In this document: positions 34,760 to 45,000 of the stretch, one piece after another
Layout of the letters: the number at the start of each line of letters is the position of its first letter
How positions within the stretch are numbered: the stretch's first letter is position 1
NCBI RefSeq assembly: GCF_022761015.1
Contig: NZ_JAKWJQ010000004.1
Span: 310,001-374,000 of the forward strand
DNA length: 64,000 nucleotides
Reading direction: 5' to 3'
From: Humibacter sp. RRB41
GTDB lineage: Bacteria; Actinomycetota; Actinomycetes; Actinomycetales; Microbacteriaceae
The notes under the pieces: model-generated
The model's database searches: none
What the model saw: the letters and a program-made list of their open reading frames with translations, nothing else
What the model was told of the DNA's origin: nothing
Made by a program: the position numbers and the translations under genes

Positions 34760-34844
34760 GCCTCTGCCGCGAAGCGGGATGACCCAGGGGACTGGGGTGC
34801 GGCGCTCGCTCAGGGGGGTGAGCGCAGCACGCTCGGCTGGAGCG

Positions 34845-36293
34845 CTACTGGGCTGCGGGAGCTCCGCCGGAGGGACGACGGCGACGGCGGCGACGCGGAG
34901 CGCTGTTGCCGTCGTGGTGCTGGTGTCCCTGGCCGTCGTGAGTACCGGCAGCCGCCTTCTCGGCCGGTGCTGCGGCATCCGGCGCCGAAGTCTGGGGAGC
35001 GGAATCCGACGCCCCTCGCGTGCGACGGCGGTTGCGGCTGTCCGCCGATCCGCCCCGGCGAGAACTGGAGCCCGGCTCGGATGCCTGACGCTCCTGCTTC
35101 ATCGGCGGGGTCGGCTTGAGCCGGCCCTTGGCATCCGTCGGGATGTTCAGGTCGCTGTAGAGGTGCGGCGACGACGAGTACGTCTCGGTCGGCTCCGGCT
35201 GGCCGAAGTCCAGCGCGCGGTTGATGAGCGCCCACTTGTGCAGGTCGTCCCAGTCCACGAACGTGACGGCCGTGCCCTGCCGGCCGGCGCGTCCGGTGCG
35301 CCCGACGCGGTGCAGGTACGCCTTCTCGTCCTCGGGGATGGTGTGGTTGATCACGTGAGTGACGTCGATGACGTCGATGCCGCGGGCCGCGACATCCGTG
35401 GCGATCAGCACGTCTCGCTTGCCTGCGCGGAACGAGGTCATCGCCCTCTCGCGCTGCTCCTGGCTGAGGTCGCCGTGCACGGCGGCGGCGTTGAAGCCGC
35501 GGTCGCTGAGCTCCTCAACCAGCTTGGCGGCAGCCCGCTTCGTGCGGGTGAAGATCACGGTCTTGCCGCGACCCTCCGCCTGGAGGATGCGCGCGATCAC
35601 TTCGTCTTTGTCGAGCGCGTGAGCCCGATAGACGACGTGGTTGATGTTGGCCTGCGTGAGGCCTTCGTCGGGCTCGGACGCGCGGATGTGGATCGGACGC
35701 GTCATGAACCGGCGAGCGAGGGCAACGATCGGCGCCGGCATGGTGGCGGAGAAGAGCATGGTGTGCCGGGTGGCCGACGTCAGCGAGAACAGCTTCTCGA
35801 CGTCGGGCAGGAAGCCGAGGTCGAGCATGCGGTCCGCCTCGTCGAGCACCATCTCGCGCACGTGCGACAGGTCGAGAATGTGCTGGCCCGCGAGGTCGAG
35901 CAGTCGGCCGGGCGTGCCGACGATGATCTGGGCGCCTGCCTTGATCTGCTCGATCTGCCCGTCGTACGACTTGCCGCCGTAGATCGACGCCACGGTCGTC
36001 GGACGGCCGGAGGTGGCCAGCTCGAGGTCCTCTGCCACCTGGATGGCGAGTTCGCGCGTCGGTGCGACCACGAGGGCCTGCACGCCCGGTGCGGGCGTCT
36101 CGCCGAGACGCTGGATCAGAGGAAGGCCGAAGCCGAAGGTCTTGCCGGTGCCCGTCTTCGCCTGACCGATGATGTCCTGGCCGCTGAGGGCGAGTGGGAT
36201 GGTCTGCTGCTGGATGGGGAACGGTTCTGTGATGCCGTGGGAGGCGAGTGCCTGCACCATGTCGGCGTCGATGTTCAATTCGGAGAACGTCAC
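34845..36293 (-). CDS. DEAD-box RNA helicase (RhlE-like), 482 aa
   Basis: ATP-dependent RNA helicase for ribosome assembly or mRNA turnover. All motifs are present: Q motif FPIQQQTIP, AKTGTGKT, PTRELAIQ, GTPGRLLDL, DEADRMLDLGF, SAT, then domain 2 with TDVAARGIDV and HRVGRTGRAG. The C-terminal tail (about residues 385-482) is basic and low in complexity (Arg runs, GQGHQHHDG) and should bind RNA. The start is GTG with a weak AGGCAG. In mycobacteria the homologue next to a ferritin-like protein and near the adn/nudC/uvrD2 block is RhlE (Rv3211). Confidence 0.93.
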   Translation of the reverse strand: MTFSELNIDADMVQALASHGITEPFPIQQQTIPLALSGQDIIGQAKTGTGKTFGFGLPLIQRLGETPAPGVQALVVAPTRELAIQVAEDLELATSGRPTTVASIYGGKSYDGQIEQIKAGAQIIVGTPGRLLDLAGQHILDLSHVREMVLDEADRMLDLGFLPDVEKLFSLTSATRHTMLFSATMPAPIVALARRFMTRPIHIRASEPDEGLTQANINHVVYRAHALDKDEVIARILQAEGRGKTVIFTRTKRAAAKLVEELSDRGFNAAAVHGDLSQEQRERAMTSFRAGKRDVLIATDVAARGIDVIDVTHVINHTIPEDEKAYLHRVGRTGRAGRQGTAVTFVDWDDLHKWALINRALDFGQPEPTETYSSSPHLYSDLNIPTDAKGRLKPTPPMKQERQASEPGSSSRRGGSADSRNRRRTRGASDSAPQTSAPDAAAPAEKAAAGTHDGQGHQHHDGNSAPRRRRRRRPSGGAPAAQ

Positions 36294-36432
36294 GTTGGTC
36301 TGCCTGTCGAAGAGAGTGATGCGGATCGGTCGGATCCGAGTGGCCGCGCCCGCACGGTCATCACGTCTTCCGGGGCGCAGGGCCGTCGATCCTGCGCCGA
36401 CGGCCAGGCCAGTCTACCGGGCCGCCCGTATG

Positions 36433-36438
36433 TAAGCT
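36433..36438 (+). promoter_or_regulatory. -10 element of the ferritin-like gene
   Basis: TAAGCT is followed by seven bases and then GTG at 36446; no ribosome-binding site is present. A leaderless or nearly leaderless mRNA is inferred. Confidence 0.5.
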
Positions 36439-36445
36439 TGCGCAC

Positions 36446-37162
36446 GTGGCATCCTGGTTCACCCGCAAGTCGACGCCCGTCGACGCGCCGAAGCTCAAGC
36501 CGCGGCGTGAACAGGCATCCACGGTGCGTGTCGATCTGCACGACATCGCGCCCGACCTCCTTCCCTACCTCGGTCAGGTCGCCTACCTGCAACTGCAGGC
36601 GTTCGAGACGCTGTCGCGTGTCGTGCAGCAGGTGCCGTCGCTTGCCAGCAAGGAGTCGGTGGCGCTCGCCGCCGGCGCGGCACTGAGCCGCCACCAGGCA
36701 GTTCTGGCAGAGATCCGCAGGCACGACGCGGAGCCGGCCGAGGTGATGGCGCCCTTCGCCCGTGCGATCGACGGATTCCAGGCGATCACGATCGGGCGCG
36801 ACTGGCAGGAGACCCTGCTCGGCATCTACGTCACTGACGGACTGCTCGGCGACTTCTTCATGCGCCTGGCCCAAGGACTGCCGGGGGATGTCGGTCCGCG
36901 CGCCGCGAGCATGCTCGGTTCGCAGACCGGCACCGAGCAGCTGGCGGGCATCCTGGCCAAGGAGATCGCCGAGGATGTCACGCTCGGCTCTCGCCTGGCC
37001 ATGTGGGGCCGCAGGCTGGTCGGCGACACGCTGCTCGTCGCTCGCTCTGCACTCAAGTTGTCGGGCAATCAGCGCTCGGATGAGGAGCGCATCGACCCGG
37101 TCTTCACCGAGATCATCGGAGCCCATACCCGGCGGATGGACGCGCTCGGCCTCACCGCCTGA
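36446..37162 (+). CDS. Ferritin-like fold protein (MiaE/hydroxylase-like), 238 aa
   Basis: Mostly helical protein related to the actinobacterial ferritin-like group linked to tRNA-(ms2io6A) hydroxylase folds. Helix-rich segments such as YLPYLGQVAYLQLQAFETLS-like start, LAAGAALSRHQAVLAEIRRH, and WQETLLGIYVTDGLLGDFFM are conserved in this group. The classical ExxH diiron pairs are not obvious, so metal binding is uncertain. It is placed beside the DEAD-box helicase, as in mycobacteria (Rv3210c). The start is GTG. The function is unknown. Confidence 0.7.
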   Translation: MASWFTRKSTPVDAPKLKPRREQASTVRVDLHDIAPDLLPYLGQVAYLQLQAFETLSRVVQQVPSLASKESVALAAGAALSRHQAVLAEIRRHDAEPAEVMAPFARAIDGFQAITIGRDWQETLLGIYVTDGLLGDFFMRLAQGLPGDVGPRAASMLGSQTGTEQLAGILAKEIAEDVTLGSRLAMWGRRLVGDTLLVARSALKLSGNQRSDEERIDPVFTEIIGAHTRRMDALGLTA

Positions 37163-37178
37163 CGGGCGATGCGGAGGG

Positions 37179-37224
37179 GGTCTCGATACGCGGGCGGCCC
37201 CGCCGCGCGCTACTCGACCGGCGG
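37179..37224. repeat. Dispersed palindromic repeat (TCTCGATACGC...CTACTCGACC type)
   Basis: GGTCTCGATACGCGGGCGG, a three-base loop, then CCGCCGCGCGCTACTCGACC form a long imperfect hairpin between convergent genes. The repeat overlaps the end of the tyrosine-phosphatase gene and provides its TAG stop (37212-37210). Similar elements in this window are at 19798 and 22536. It is a likely bidirectional transcription end. Confidence 0.72.
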
Positions 37225-38082
37225 GGCGGGTGCGGACTCGAGGAACGTGGTGCGCAGCTGCTGCTGCACATCGGCATCCAGGCTGAGTCCCTCGGAGAAG
37301 TAGCGCTCGATCGATCCGTAGTGCTCGTGCATCTCGTCCAGAGCGGCCCGGAGGTACTCCTCTTTCACGCCGAGTATCGGTCGCAGCGCCTCGGGGTCCC
37401 CGCCCTTCGCCGCGAACCCGTCGAGCACCGGCTTCAGCCCGGCCATCAGGTAGTCGTTGCTGAGCAGGTAGTCCTCGGCCACCGTCTGCTCGGGCACCCC
37501 GAGCAGGAGCAGCAGAGCCGCTGTCGCCCAACCCGTGCGGTCCTTTCCCGTCGTGCAGTGGTACAGCGCGGGAAGTGAGTCCCCATCGGCCAGCCGAAGA
37601 AAGAGGTCACGGTAGGAGGCCTTGGCGCTGGGCAAGGAGACCAGCCCGCGGTATGCGGTGCCGAACACGGCTCCGACGTCGGCGCGGGCGAGCAGTTTGC
37701 TGGCCTTCTGCGGCTGGGACGACAGCTCGCCGATTCGCGCAGGCGTCGCGCCAGGAGCGTCGGCCATCACGTCGAGGTCCACCTCGGATGCCCCGATCGG
37801 CAGCCGATCCGGGCTCGCCGCTCGCTCCGCGGCGGTGCGCAGATCGAACACCGTTCGTACGCCGCGATCCTGCAACCGGGTCAGGTCCGACTCGGTCGCC
37901 CTGTCGAGCGCGGTCGAGCGGTAGACGAGCCCGAGGCGCACGCGCTTGCCGTCCGTGGTGCGATAGCCGCCGATGTCCCGGAGGTTCGGCACGGCGTCGG
38001 CGGGCAGGAGAGTGCCGGGGACGGCATCCGCTCCATCCGGAGCGTCGTCGTCGGGTGCTTCGGACGTCTCAGCTTCAGACAA
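37210..38082 (-). CDS. Tyrosine-protein phosphatase (Y_phosphatase3 family), 290 aa
   Basis: The cysteine phosphatase P-loop is YHCTTGKDRTGWAT (C-x5-R, extended by KDR as in the MptpB/LipA group). It is preceded by the family start NLRDIGGYRTTDGKRVRLGL, then VYRSTALDRAT. Members dephosphorylate phosphotyrosine and in some cases phosphoinositides; mycobacterial PtpB is secreted, but no signal is seen here. The start is TTG with AGGG seven bases upstream. The last four residues and the stop come from a dispersed repeat, suggesting that the 3' end has been reshaped. It is probably co-transcribed with the membrane protein 18 bases upstream. Confidence 0.87.
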   Translation of the reverse strand: MSEAETSEAPDDDAPDGADAVPGTLLPADAVPNLRDIGGYRTTDGKRVRLGLVYRSTALDRATESDLTRLQDRGVRTVFDLRTAAERAASPDRLPIGASEVDLDVMADAPGATPARIGELSSQPQKASKLLARADVGAVFGTAYRGLVSLPSAKASYRDLFLRLADGDSLPALYHCTTGKDRTGWATAALLLLLGVPEQTVAEDYLLSNDYLMAGLKPVLDGFAAKGGDPEALRPILGVKEEYLRAALDEMHEHYGSIERYFSEGLSLDADVQQQLRTTFLESAPAPPVE

Positions 38083-38100
38083 CTCAGAGCCCTGTCGTTC

Positions 38101-38412
38101 TCAGGCGCCGGTCGACGGGATGCCCGTGCGCGTGAGGCGATGCAGCCTCGACGTATCGGCCCTGGTGCGCAGCGCCCCGAGAAGGAGGTCGACGCCGACC
38201 GTGAGGATCGCGGTGCCGACGATGGTGATCCACCAGATCCACCCGCCGTTCCACTTCATGCCCGCCCAGGTGAGGCCGACCCAGAGCGCGGCCGCGAGGG
38301 CGGCGCCGACTGCAGGAACCAGCACACTTCCGTGAGCGTGCCGGTACGGCAGCGTATATCGGGCGATCAGACCGATGATCGCGCCGGCGAGCGTGATGAA
38401 CAGAAGCTCCAT
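38101..38412 (-). CDS. Small membrane protein of unknown function, 103 aa
   Basis: Three helices at about residues 2-20, 27-50 and 56-78 precede a basic C-terminus (RTRADTSRLHRLTRTG). I do not recognise the family; the size and layout resemble other short actinobacterial integral membrane proteins. GAAGG stands before the ATG. It lies between DUF3107 (64 bases upstream) and the phosphatase (18 bases downstream), probably one transcript. Confidence 0.65.
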   Translation of the reverse strand: MELLFITLAGAIIGLIARYTLPYRHAHGSVLVPAVGAALAAALWVGLTWAGMKWNGGWIWWITIVGTAILTVGVDLLLGALRTRADTSRLHRLTRTGIPSTGA

Positions 38413-38475
38413 TGGCCGTGCCTTCGTAGTCCGCGTAATCTGCCGTGGCGGGCCGTGAAGGTCCGCCGGGCCAGG

Positions 38476-38700
38476 TTACGCGACGAAGCCGACTCGGCGC
38501 GATTCCTCGCTGCCGATCTGGATGTACGCGATGCCGGCCGTCGGGACGATGTAGAGGCTGCCGTGGTCGTCGCGCAGTTGAAGGGTGCTCTCTCCCCCGC
38601 CGAGCGCGGCGGTCACTGCGGCCTCGATCTCAGCGGCCGACTGGCCGGACTCGAAGGTGAGCTCACGGGGTGCGTTGACGATTCCGATGCGAATTTCCAC
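38476..38700 (-). CDS. DUF3107 protein, 74 aa
   Basis: Short conserved actinobacterial protein. The sequence VEIRIGIVNAPRELTFES, then IEAAVTAALGG, then GIAYIQIGSEESRRVGF is the family pattern: two strands, a helix, two strands. The function is unknown; in mycobacteria the homologue (Rv3208A, TB9.4) lies near the same helicase block. The GTG start is chosen because GGAAGG lies six bases upstream; a longer reading from an upstream start adds unconserved residues. It diverges from adnA. Confidence 0.88.
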   Translation of the reverse strand: MEIRIGIVNAPRELTFESGQSAAEIEAAVTAALGGGESTLQLRDDHGSLYIVPTAGIAYIQIGSEESRRVGFVA

Positions 38701-38930
38701 GAAGGGCCTTCCGTTGTGTCGTGCGAGGGATGCCCTGCCTGCGCCGATCCGCAACGTGCGGTACCCGGGCATCCGTCAGTCACACTACGGCAGGGGCTCG
38801 CATCGATCCGGGCAGTTCACTGACGGCAGAAATGCGCGCAGTTCGCGGTGCTCTGGACCCTCGTGTTGACGCTGCGGCGCCGGGTGCCGAGACGCCAGAG
38901 GGTCGCCTCGGCAATGTCGGCTGCCGCCCC

Positions 38931-38936
38931 TATCGT
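38931..38936 (+). promoter_or_regulatory. -10 element of the adnAB operon
   Basis: TATCGT is followed by seven bases and the GTG at 38944, with no ribosome-binding site. A leaderless adnAB mRNA is inferred. Confidence 0.5.
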
Positions 38937-38943
38937 GAACACC

Positions 38944-41900
38944 GTGACGCAGCAGGAGCCCGAACTCGACGCATCGCAACGTGCCGTTCTGGCGCTCGAT
39001 GCGGCGGCGTCGGCACTCGTCGTCGGAGCGCCCGGAACGGGCAAGACGACGACCCTCGTCGAGCTGGTGGCCGATCGCGTTCACCGGCTCGAGCTTCCGG
39101 CGGAGTCCGTGTTGGCGCTCGCGTTCGACCGTGCGAGCGCGACCCGGCTGCGCGACCGGCTCGGCCTTCGGGTGGGGGAGGCCGTCAACGGCCCGCTCGC
39201 CCGCACGGTGTCATCGCTTGCTTTCGACGTCGTCGCTCAGGCGGCCATCGAAGCGGGCGGTGAGCCGCCTACCCTGCTGACTGGCGCCGAACAGGATGCC
39301 GACGTCGCCGCACTGCTCGCCGGTCACGTCGAAGACGGCTCTGGCCCCGACTGGCCGGAGCCGCTGAACGAGTCGGTTCGCGGGTTGCGGTCGTTCCGCA
39401 CCGAACTGCGCGAACTCATGATGCGGGCGACGGAGCACGAGATCACGCCGCAGCGCATGCGGGAGCTCGGCGTGGGCAACGGGCATCCGGAATGGGTGGC
39501 TTCCGCCGACTTCATCGACGACTACCTGGGCGCGATCACGAGCGCCAGGCCCGATCAGCTGGACGCGGCGGAGCTCGTGCGCTACGCCGTTGCCGCGATC
39601 GAACGGGGCGACGTGAGTGATGCCGTCGACCGGCTGCGGCTGGTCGTCGTCGACGATCTGCAGGAGGCGACCGAGCTCGGCCTCGCGCTGCTGGGCGCAC
39701 TCGAGTCCCGCGGCGTTGCCGTGGTGGCGTTCGGCGATCCCGACGCCTCGACGAGCGTGTTCCGCGGTGGCTCGGCCGATGTGGTCGCTCGTTTCGGACG
39801 GAGGATGCCGGTGCACTTCCTGCGCGTCGCCCACCGTCAGCCTGGAGCGCTCCGAGACCTCACCCGTTCGCTCACCGAACGGATCGGAACTGCGGGCATC
39901 GTCGGACACCGCAGTGCGCTGCCGGCGTCGGAAGACGATCGGGGACTGCCGCCGCTGATCACGATCGAGGCGGCGACGCCCGCCAGAGAGTGGTCGGCGA
40001 TCGCCGGGCTGTTGCGCGAACGGCACCTGATCGACGGCGTCCCGTGGTCGCGGCTGGCCGTCGTGGTGCGCTCGGGGGCGCTGATCGACGGCGTCGCGCG
40101 GGCCCTTTCCGCCGGAGAGGTGCCCACCCGCAGCACGTCTGCCGGCACGGCTCTGCGCGACGATCCGGCGGCGCGGGCCCTCCTCGAGCTGATCGACCTC
40201 GCGGTCGGCAGGGCGAGTCTCGACGTCGACGCCGTCACGACTCTTCTGCTCGGTCCGTTCGGGGGACTGGACCGGCTCGCCATCCGCAGGCTGCGCGTCG
40301 CGCTGCGCACCGAAGAGGTCGCCTCCGGCGGCAACCGCGCCGCTGACGCGCTGCTCGTCGAGGTGATGGACGCACCTGGCAGGCTCGCGACGATCGACCA
40401 CCGCATCGCCCGCGACGCCGACCGACTCGCGCGCATCCTCGACGCGGTGCGCACGGCATCCGCAGCGGGCGCGGGAATCGAAGAGCTTCTGTGGATCGTG
40501 TGGGAGAAGTCCGGGGTGGGTCCGCGCTGGCGGCAAGCGGCGTCGGGAACCGGCATGGCGGCATCCGAGGCGAATCGCAATCTCGACGGAGTCGTTGCTC
40601 TGTTCACGGCGGCGAAGCGGTTCGGAGAGCGCGAGCCGGATTCGCCGCCGTCGGTGTTCCTCGCCAGGATGCTCGATGCAGACGTGCCAGAGGACACGCT
40701 GTCGCCCACCGGCACGACGGAGTCCGTGCTCGTCGCCACGCCGTCCGGCGTCGTCGGCAGGGAGTTCGACGTGATCGTCGTCGCCGGCTTGCAGGAGGGC
40801 GTCTGGCCAGACCTGCGCGTGCGTGGCACGCTGCTGAACACGGACGCACTCGTGCTGGCAGCCCTCGGCGAGCAGCCGGTGGTGCTCGATGCCCGAAAAC
40901 AGGTGCTGGCGGACGAGCTGCGGATGTTCGCGGTCGCCGTTTCCCGGGCAAGTCGACAGGTCGTGCTGGCGGCTGTCTCCGACGACGACGAGCAGCCGAG
41001 CGTGCTGTTCGGCCTCGCGCCGCGCGGAACCCCGAGCGTCAGCGCCACCGCGCCACCGATGACGCTGCGCGGACTCACGGGACTGCTGAGGCGCGAGCTG
41101 ACGAGCGACGTGGCGACGGAGGCCGGCCGCCTTGCAGCGGCATCCGGCCTCGCCGAGCTCGCCGCGGCCGGGGTTCCTGGGGCAGACCCGTCGCGCTGGC
41201 ACGGACTCGTCGCGCCGTCGAGCACCGCAGCACTGTATGACGACGACGAGACCGTCCCGGTGTCACCGTCGCGCATCGAGGCCATCGAGGAGTCGCCGCT
41301 GGACTGGTTCCTCGACGAGATCGCCGGTTCGAGCACGAGCACCGCGATGGGGGTCGGCACCATCGTGCACTGGGCGATGGAGACCGCGGACGATCCGGCG
41401 GTCGACGCGCTGTTCGCCGCCGTCGAGTCGCGCTGGAACGAACTCGTGTTCGAGGCGCCCTGGATCGCGGCTCGCGAGAAGCGAGCGGTTCGGCGCCTCG
41501 TGACGGGCGTCTCCGAATACCTCGCAGACGCCGATCGGGCAGGCGTACGCGTGGTGGCGGCCGAGCAGAGGTTCGCGCTCGACGTCGGTCGCGCTCAGGT
41601 GCACGGCATGATCGACCGCATCGAAGCCGACCCATCCGGCGGGGTGACGATCGTCGACCTCAAGACCGGGACGCCGCAGACCAACGCCGCGAAACTCGCC
41701 GCGATGCCGCAGCTCGGCGTCTATCAGCTGGCATACGCCTCGGGGCAGCTCGACGAGCTGTGCGAGCCGTTCTCACCGCACAGGGCGGCAGGCGCCAAGC
41801 TGCTGTTCGTGCGCGATGGGGTGCGTGGCAAGTCCTATCGGGAGGGTGAGCAGGCGGTGCTCGACGACGAAGGTCTCGAGGAGTTCAGGGAGCGCATCCG

Positions 41901-42018
41901 GCAGGCCGCGACGGCGATCGCCGTCGCCGAATTCGAAGGACGCGCAGAGGTCGTCGACCGAGGACCCGTTGCGGCAGTGCGACGCCTGCACCGGGTGAAA
42001 GCGGTGACCAGTGATTGA
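38944..42018 (+). CDS. adnA: AdnA-like helicase-nuclease subunit with degenerate motor, 1024 aa
   Basis: First subunit of the actinobacterial heterodimeric end-resection machine that replaces RecBCD/AddAB. A UvrD-type motor at the N-terminus has Walker A VGAPGTGKTT (about residues 27-36). Motif II reads VVVDDLQEA where an active motor has DExQ, and the next motif is GDPDASTSVFRG. A C-terminal RecB-family nuclease module follows, with IVDLKTGTP near residue 900 and QLGVYQLAY. The degenerate motor fits mycobacterial AdnA, whose ATPase is dispensable, so the A/B assignment is by motif state and gene order. The GTG start sits seven bases after a -10 hexamer. The next gene follows at once. Confidence 0.85.
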   Translation: MTQQEPELDASQRAVLALDAAASALVVGAPGTGKTTTLVELVADRVHRLELPAESVLALAFDRASATRLRDRLGLRVGEAVNGPLARTVSSLAFDVVAQAAIEAGGEPPTLLTGAEQDADVAALLAGHVEDGSGPDWPEPLNESVRGLRSFRTELRELMMRATEHEITPQRMRELGVGNGHPEWVASADFIDDYLGAITSARPDQLDAAELVRYAVAAIERGDVSDAVDRLRLVVVDDLQEATELGLALLGALESRGVAVVAFGDPDASTSVFRGGSADVVARFGRRMPVHFLRVAHRQPGALRDLTRSLTERIGTAGIVGHRSALPASEDDRGLPPLITIEAATPAREWSAIAGLLRERHLIDGVPWSRLAVVVRSGALIDGVARALSAGEVPTRSTSAGTALRDDPAARALLELIDLAVGRASLDVDAVTTLLLGPFGGLDRLAIRRLRVALRTEEVASGGNRAADALLVEVMDAPGRLATIDHRIARDADRLARILDAVRTASAAGAGIEELLWIVWEKSGVGPRWRQAASGTGMAASEANRNLDGVVALFTAAKRFGEREPDSPPSVFLARMLDADVPEDTLSPTGTTESVLVATPSGVVGREFDVIVVAGLQEGVWPDLRVRGTLLNTDALVLAALGEQPVVLDARKQVLADELRMFAVAVSRASRQVVLAAVSDDDEQPSVLFGLAPRGTPSVSATAPPMTLRGLTGLLRRELTSDVATEAGRLAAASGLAELAAAGVPGADPSRWHGLVAPSSTAALYDDDETVPVSPSRIEAIEESPLDWFLDEIAGSSTSTAMGVGTIVHWAMETADDPAVDALFAAVESRWNELVFEAPWIAAREKRAVRRLVTGVSEYLADADRAGVRVVAAEQRFALDVGRAQVHGMIDRIEADPSGGVTIVDLKTGTPQTNAAKLAAMPQLGVYQLAYASGQLDELCEPFSPHRAAGAKLLFVRDGVRGKSYREGEQAVLDDEGLEEFRERIRQAATAIAVAEFEGRAEVVDRGPVAAVRRLHRVKAVTSD

Positions 42019-42034
42019 ACGAGACGAGGGGAGC

Positions 42035-45000
42035 ATGCGTGCGACATCCGTCGCCCTCCACGTGGTCAGCGCGGATGCCATCGCCGACGCCCTCGGCAGC
42101 CACCGGCCGACCGCGCAGCAGCGTGCCGTGATCGAGTCGCCCCTCGAGCCGGCGCTCGTTGTGGCGGGGGCGGGCAGCGGCAAGACGGAGACCATGGCGT
42201 TCAGGGTGCTCTGGCTGCTCGCCAACCGCATGGTCGAGCCCGGCCAGGTGCTCGGGCTCACGTTCACGCGCAAGGCGGCCGGAGAGCTCCGGGAGCGCAT
42301 CCGGGACCGCGTCGCGCGGCTCGCCGACGCGGGCCTGATCGAGGAGCCCGACGCGTTCGATCCGCCGCAGGTGTCCACCTACAATGCCTTCGCCAACACG
42401 TTGTACCGCGACAACGCGCTGTTGCTCGGCCGCGAGAGCGACGGCGTCGTGCTCGGCGAGGCCTCGGCGTGGCAGCTCGCCAGAAGCGTGGTGATCGGCA
42501 GCGACGACGATCGCCTTCACGGCCTGGACCAGTCGGTCGACTCCGTCACACGGGCCGTGCTCGAACTTGCCCACGCGCTCGGCGAGAACACGGCGGACGC
42601 GCAGGGCGTGGCGGCGACTGCGACGGAATTCGCGCGGCTCGAGGAACTCCCGAACGGCGGAAGAGGCGCATACGAGAAGGAGGTCGTCGAGCCTGCGCGC
42701 ATGGTCGGGCACCTTCCGCTGCTGCTCGATCTCGCCCGTGAGTTCGACGACGCCAAAGTGCATCGCGGGCTCGTGGAGTATTCGGACCAGGTCGCGCTCG
42801 CCCTCGAGATCGTCGGGCGTTCCCGTGAGGTGGTGGACGGCATCCGTGCCCGGCATCGCGTCGTGCTGCTCGACGAGTACCAGGACACGTCGGTCGTGCA
42901 GACCAGGCTGCTCGCCGCCCTCTTCGCGGGGCAGGCCGTGATGGCCGTCGGCGATCCGCACCAGTCGATCTACGGCTGGCGAGGTGCGAGCGCGTCGAAC
43001 CTCGAGCACTTCGCGCCGGCGTTCGGTGCGAGCGACGTCCAGAAGTTCTCGCTGACGACCAGCTGGCGCAACGGCACGCGCATTCTGGATGCCGCCAATC
43101 TGCTGGTCGAGCCCCTCACCGCCCGTTCACGCGTCGCGGTCGCCGAACTGACGCCGTCGCCGACCGCGAGCAGCCGCGACGTCGACGCCGTCTTCGCCGA
43201 GACGCTCGCCGACGAGGCGGATGCCGCGGCACGCTGGCTGCGGGAGCGACTCGTGGAACGCGTGATCGATGCTGACGGCGAGCCGGTGACCGACGATCGT
43301 GGCCGATCCGTCCCCTCCAGCGCGGCCATGCTGTTCCGGTCCCGCTCGACGCAGGCGGCGTTCACCGCTGCCCTGCGTGAGCACGGCGTGCCGTACCACG
43401 TGCTCGGCGTCGGCGGGCTGCTCGCGGAGCCAGAGATCGCCGACCTGGTGTGCGCCCTGCGCGTCGTGGACGATCCGACCGCCGGCTCCGAACTGGTCAG
43501 GATGCTCGCGGGTTCGAGGTGGCGCATCGGTGTTCGCGACCTGCGTGGCTTGCGGCAGGCGGCCAGATGGCTGGCCGAGCACGATTACCGGCAGCAGAGG
43601 CTCGATGCCGAGGTGCGCTCCGCTCTGCGGGCGAGCGTGATCGACAGCGAGCAGGCATCCATCGTCGATGCGCTCGACGCCATCGTGCACGCGCCGGACG
43701 GCCACCGCATGCTCGAGGGCATCTCGCAGACCGGACTGAGCAGGATGCGCGAGGCCGGCCGCCTGTTCGGCCGCCTGCGCGCACGCAGCGGCCTCGGCCT
43801 GCTCGACTTCGTCACGCTCGTCGAGCACGAACTCGGGCTCGACATCGAGCTCGCGGCGAACGAGTCCCGCACCGGAGGACACGGAGCGCTCGACGCCTTC
43901 TTCGACGCACTCGCCGATTACCTGTCCGTGAGCGAGACGGCGGGACTGCCCGGCTTCCTCGGGTGGCTGCGCGAGGCCGAGCGACGCGACACGCTCGCCC
44001 CTCGAAGCGAGAAGCCGGAGCCGGGCACCGTGCAGGTCCTGACCGTGCACGGATCGAAAGGGCTCGAGTGGGACCACGTGGTGGTGCCGCGCGTGGTCGA
44101 GGCGGAGTTGCCGTCGACCCCGGTCGAGGGCATGAACGCGTGGCTGGGGTTCGGGCGACTGCCGTGGGAGTTCCGCGGAGACGCCGACGAGCTCCCGACG
44201 TTCGACTGGCGAGGCGCGACGACGCGCAAGGAAGCCAGGGACGCACGCGAGACGTTCAAGCAGGATGTCGGCGCGCACTACGAGCGCGAGGAACGCCGGC
44301 TCGCCTACGTGGCAGTGACGCGCGCACGGCACAGTCTGCTGCTGACCGGATCGTTCTGGGCCACCCAGACCCGCCCGCGTCGTCCGAGCAGATATCTCGC
44401 CGAGTTGGCCGAGGCCGGTATCGTCGCGGTGCTGCCCGAGGCATCCGCCCACGAGGAGAACCCGCTCGGCGAGAACTCGGAGACGATCACGTGGCCGCCG
44501 GATCCACTAGGCGGACGACGGGCGGCGGTGGAGCGTGCCGCCGAGCTGGTTCGCGAGGCGGAGCCAGGCCGATCGGGACGATGGGCCCGCGATCTCGAGG
44601 TGCTGCTCGCCGAACGCGAGCGGATGCTGGCGGCATACGCCACTGTCGAGTTGCCGACGCGCATCCCGGCCTCGCGTTTCAAGGACTACGTCTCACGGCC
44701 GGGCGAGGTGGCGGAGGAGCTCCGCAGGCCGATGCCGGAACGACCGTATCGAGCGACCCGCCTCGGCACCCTTTTCCACGCCTGGGTGGAGCGACGCTCG
44801 GGAATCGCAGGCAGAACCGAGGTGATCGACGCGTTCGCGGGGGAGTCGGACGACGAGCTCGGCCTCTTCGGAGGCTTCGAGTACGCAGGAGTCGAGGAGG
44901 CCGGCGACCAAGCAGGCGCAGCAGACGTATCCGGCGCGAACGATCCGACAAGCGCAGCAGACTCACCCGGCACGGCCGAACGGCTCGAGGGTGAGCGGCT

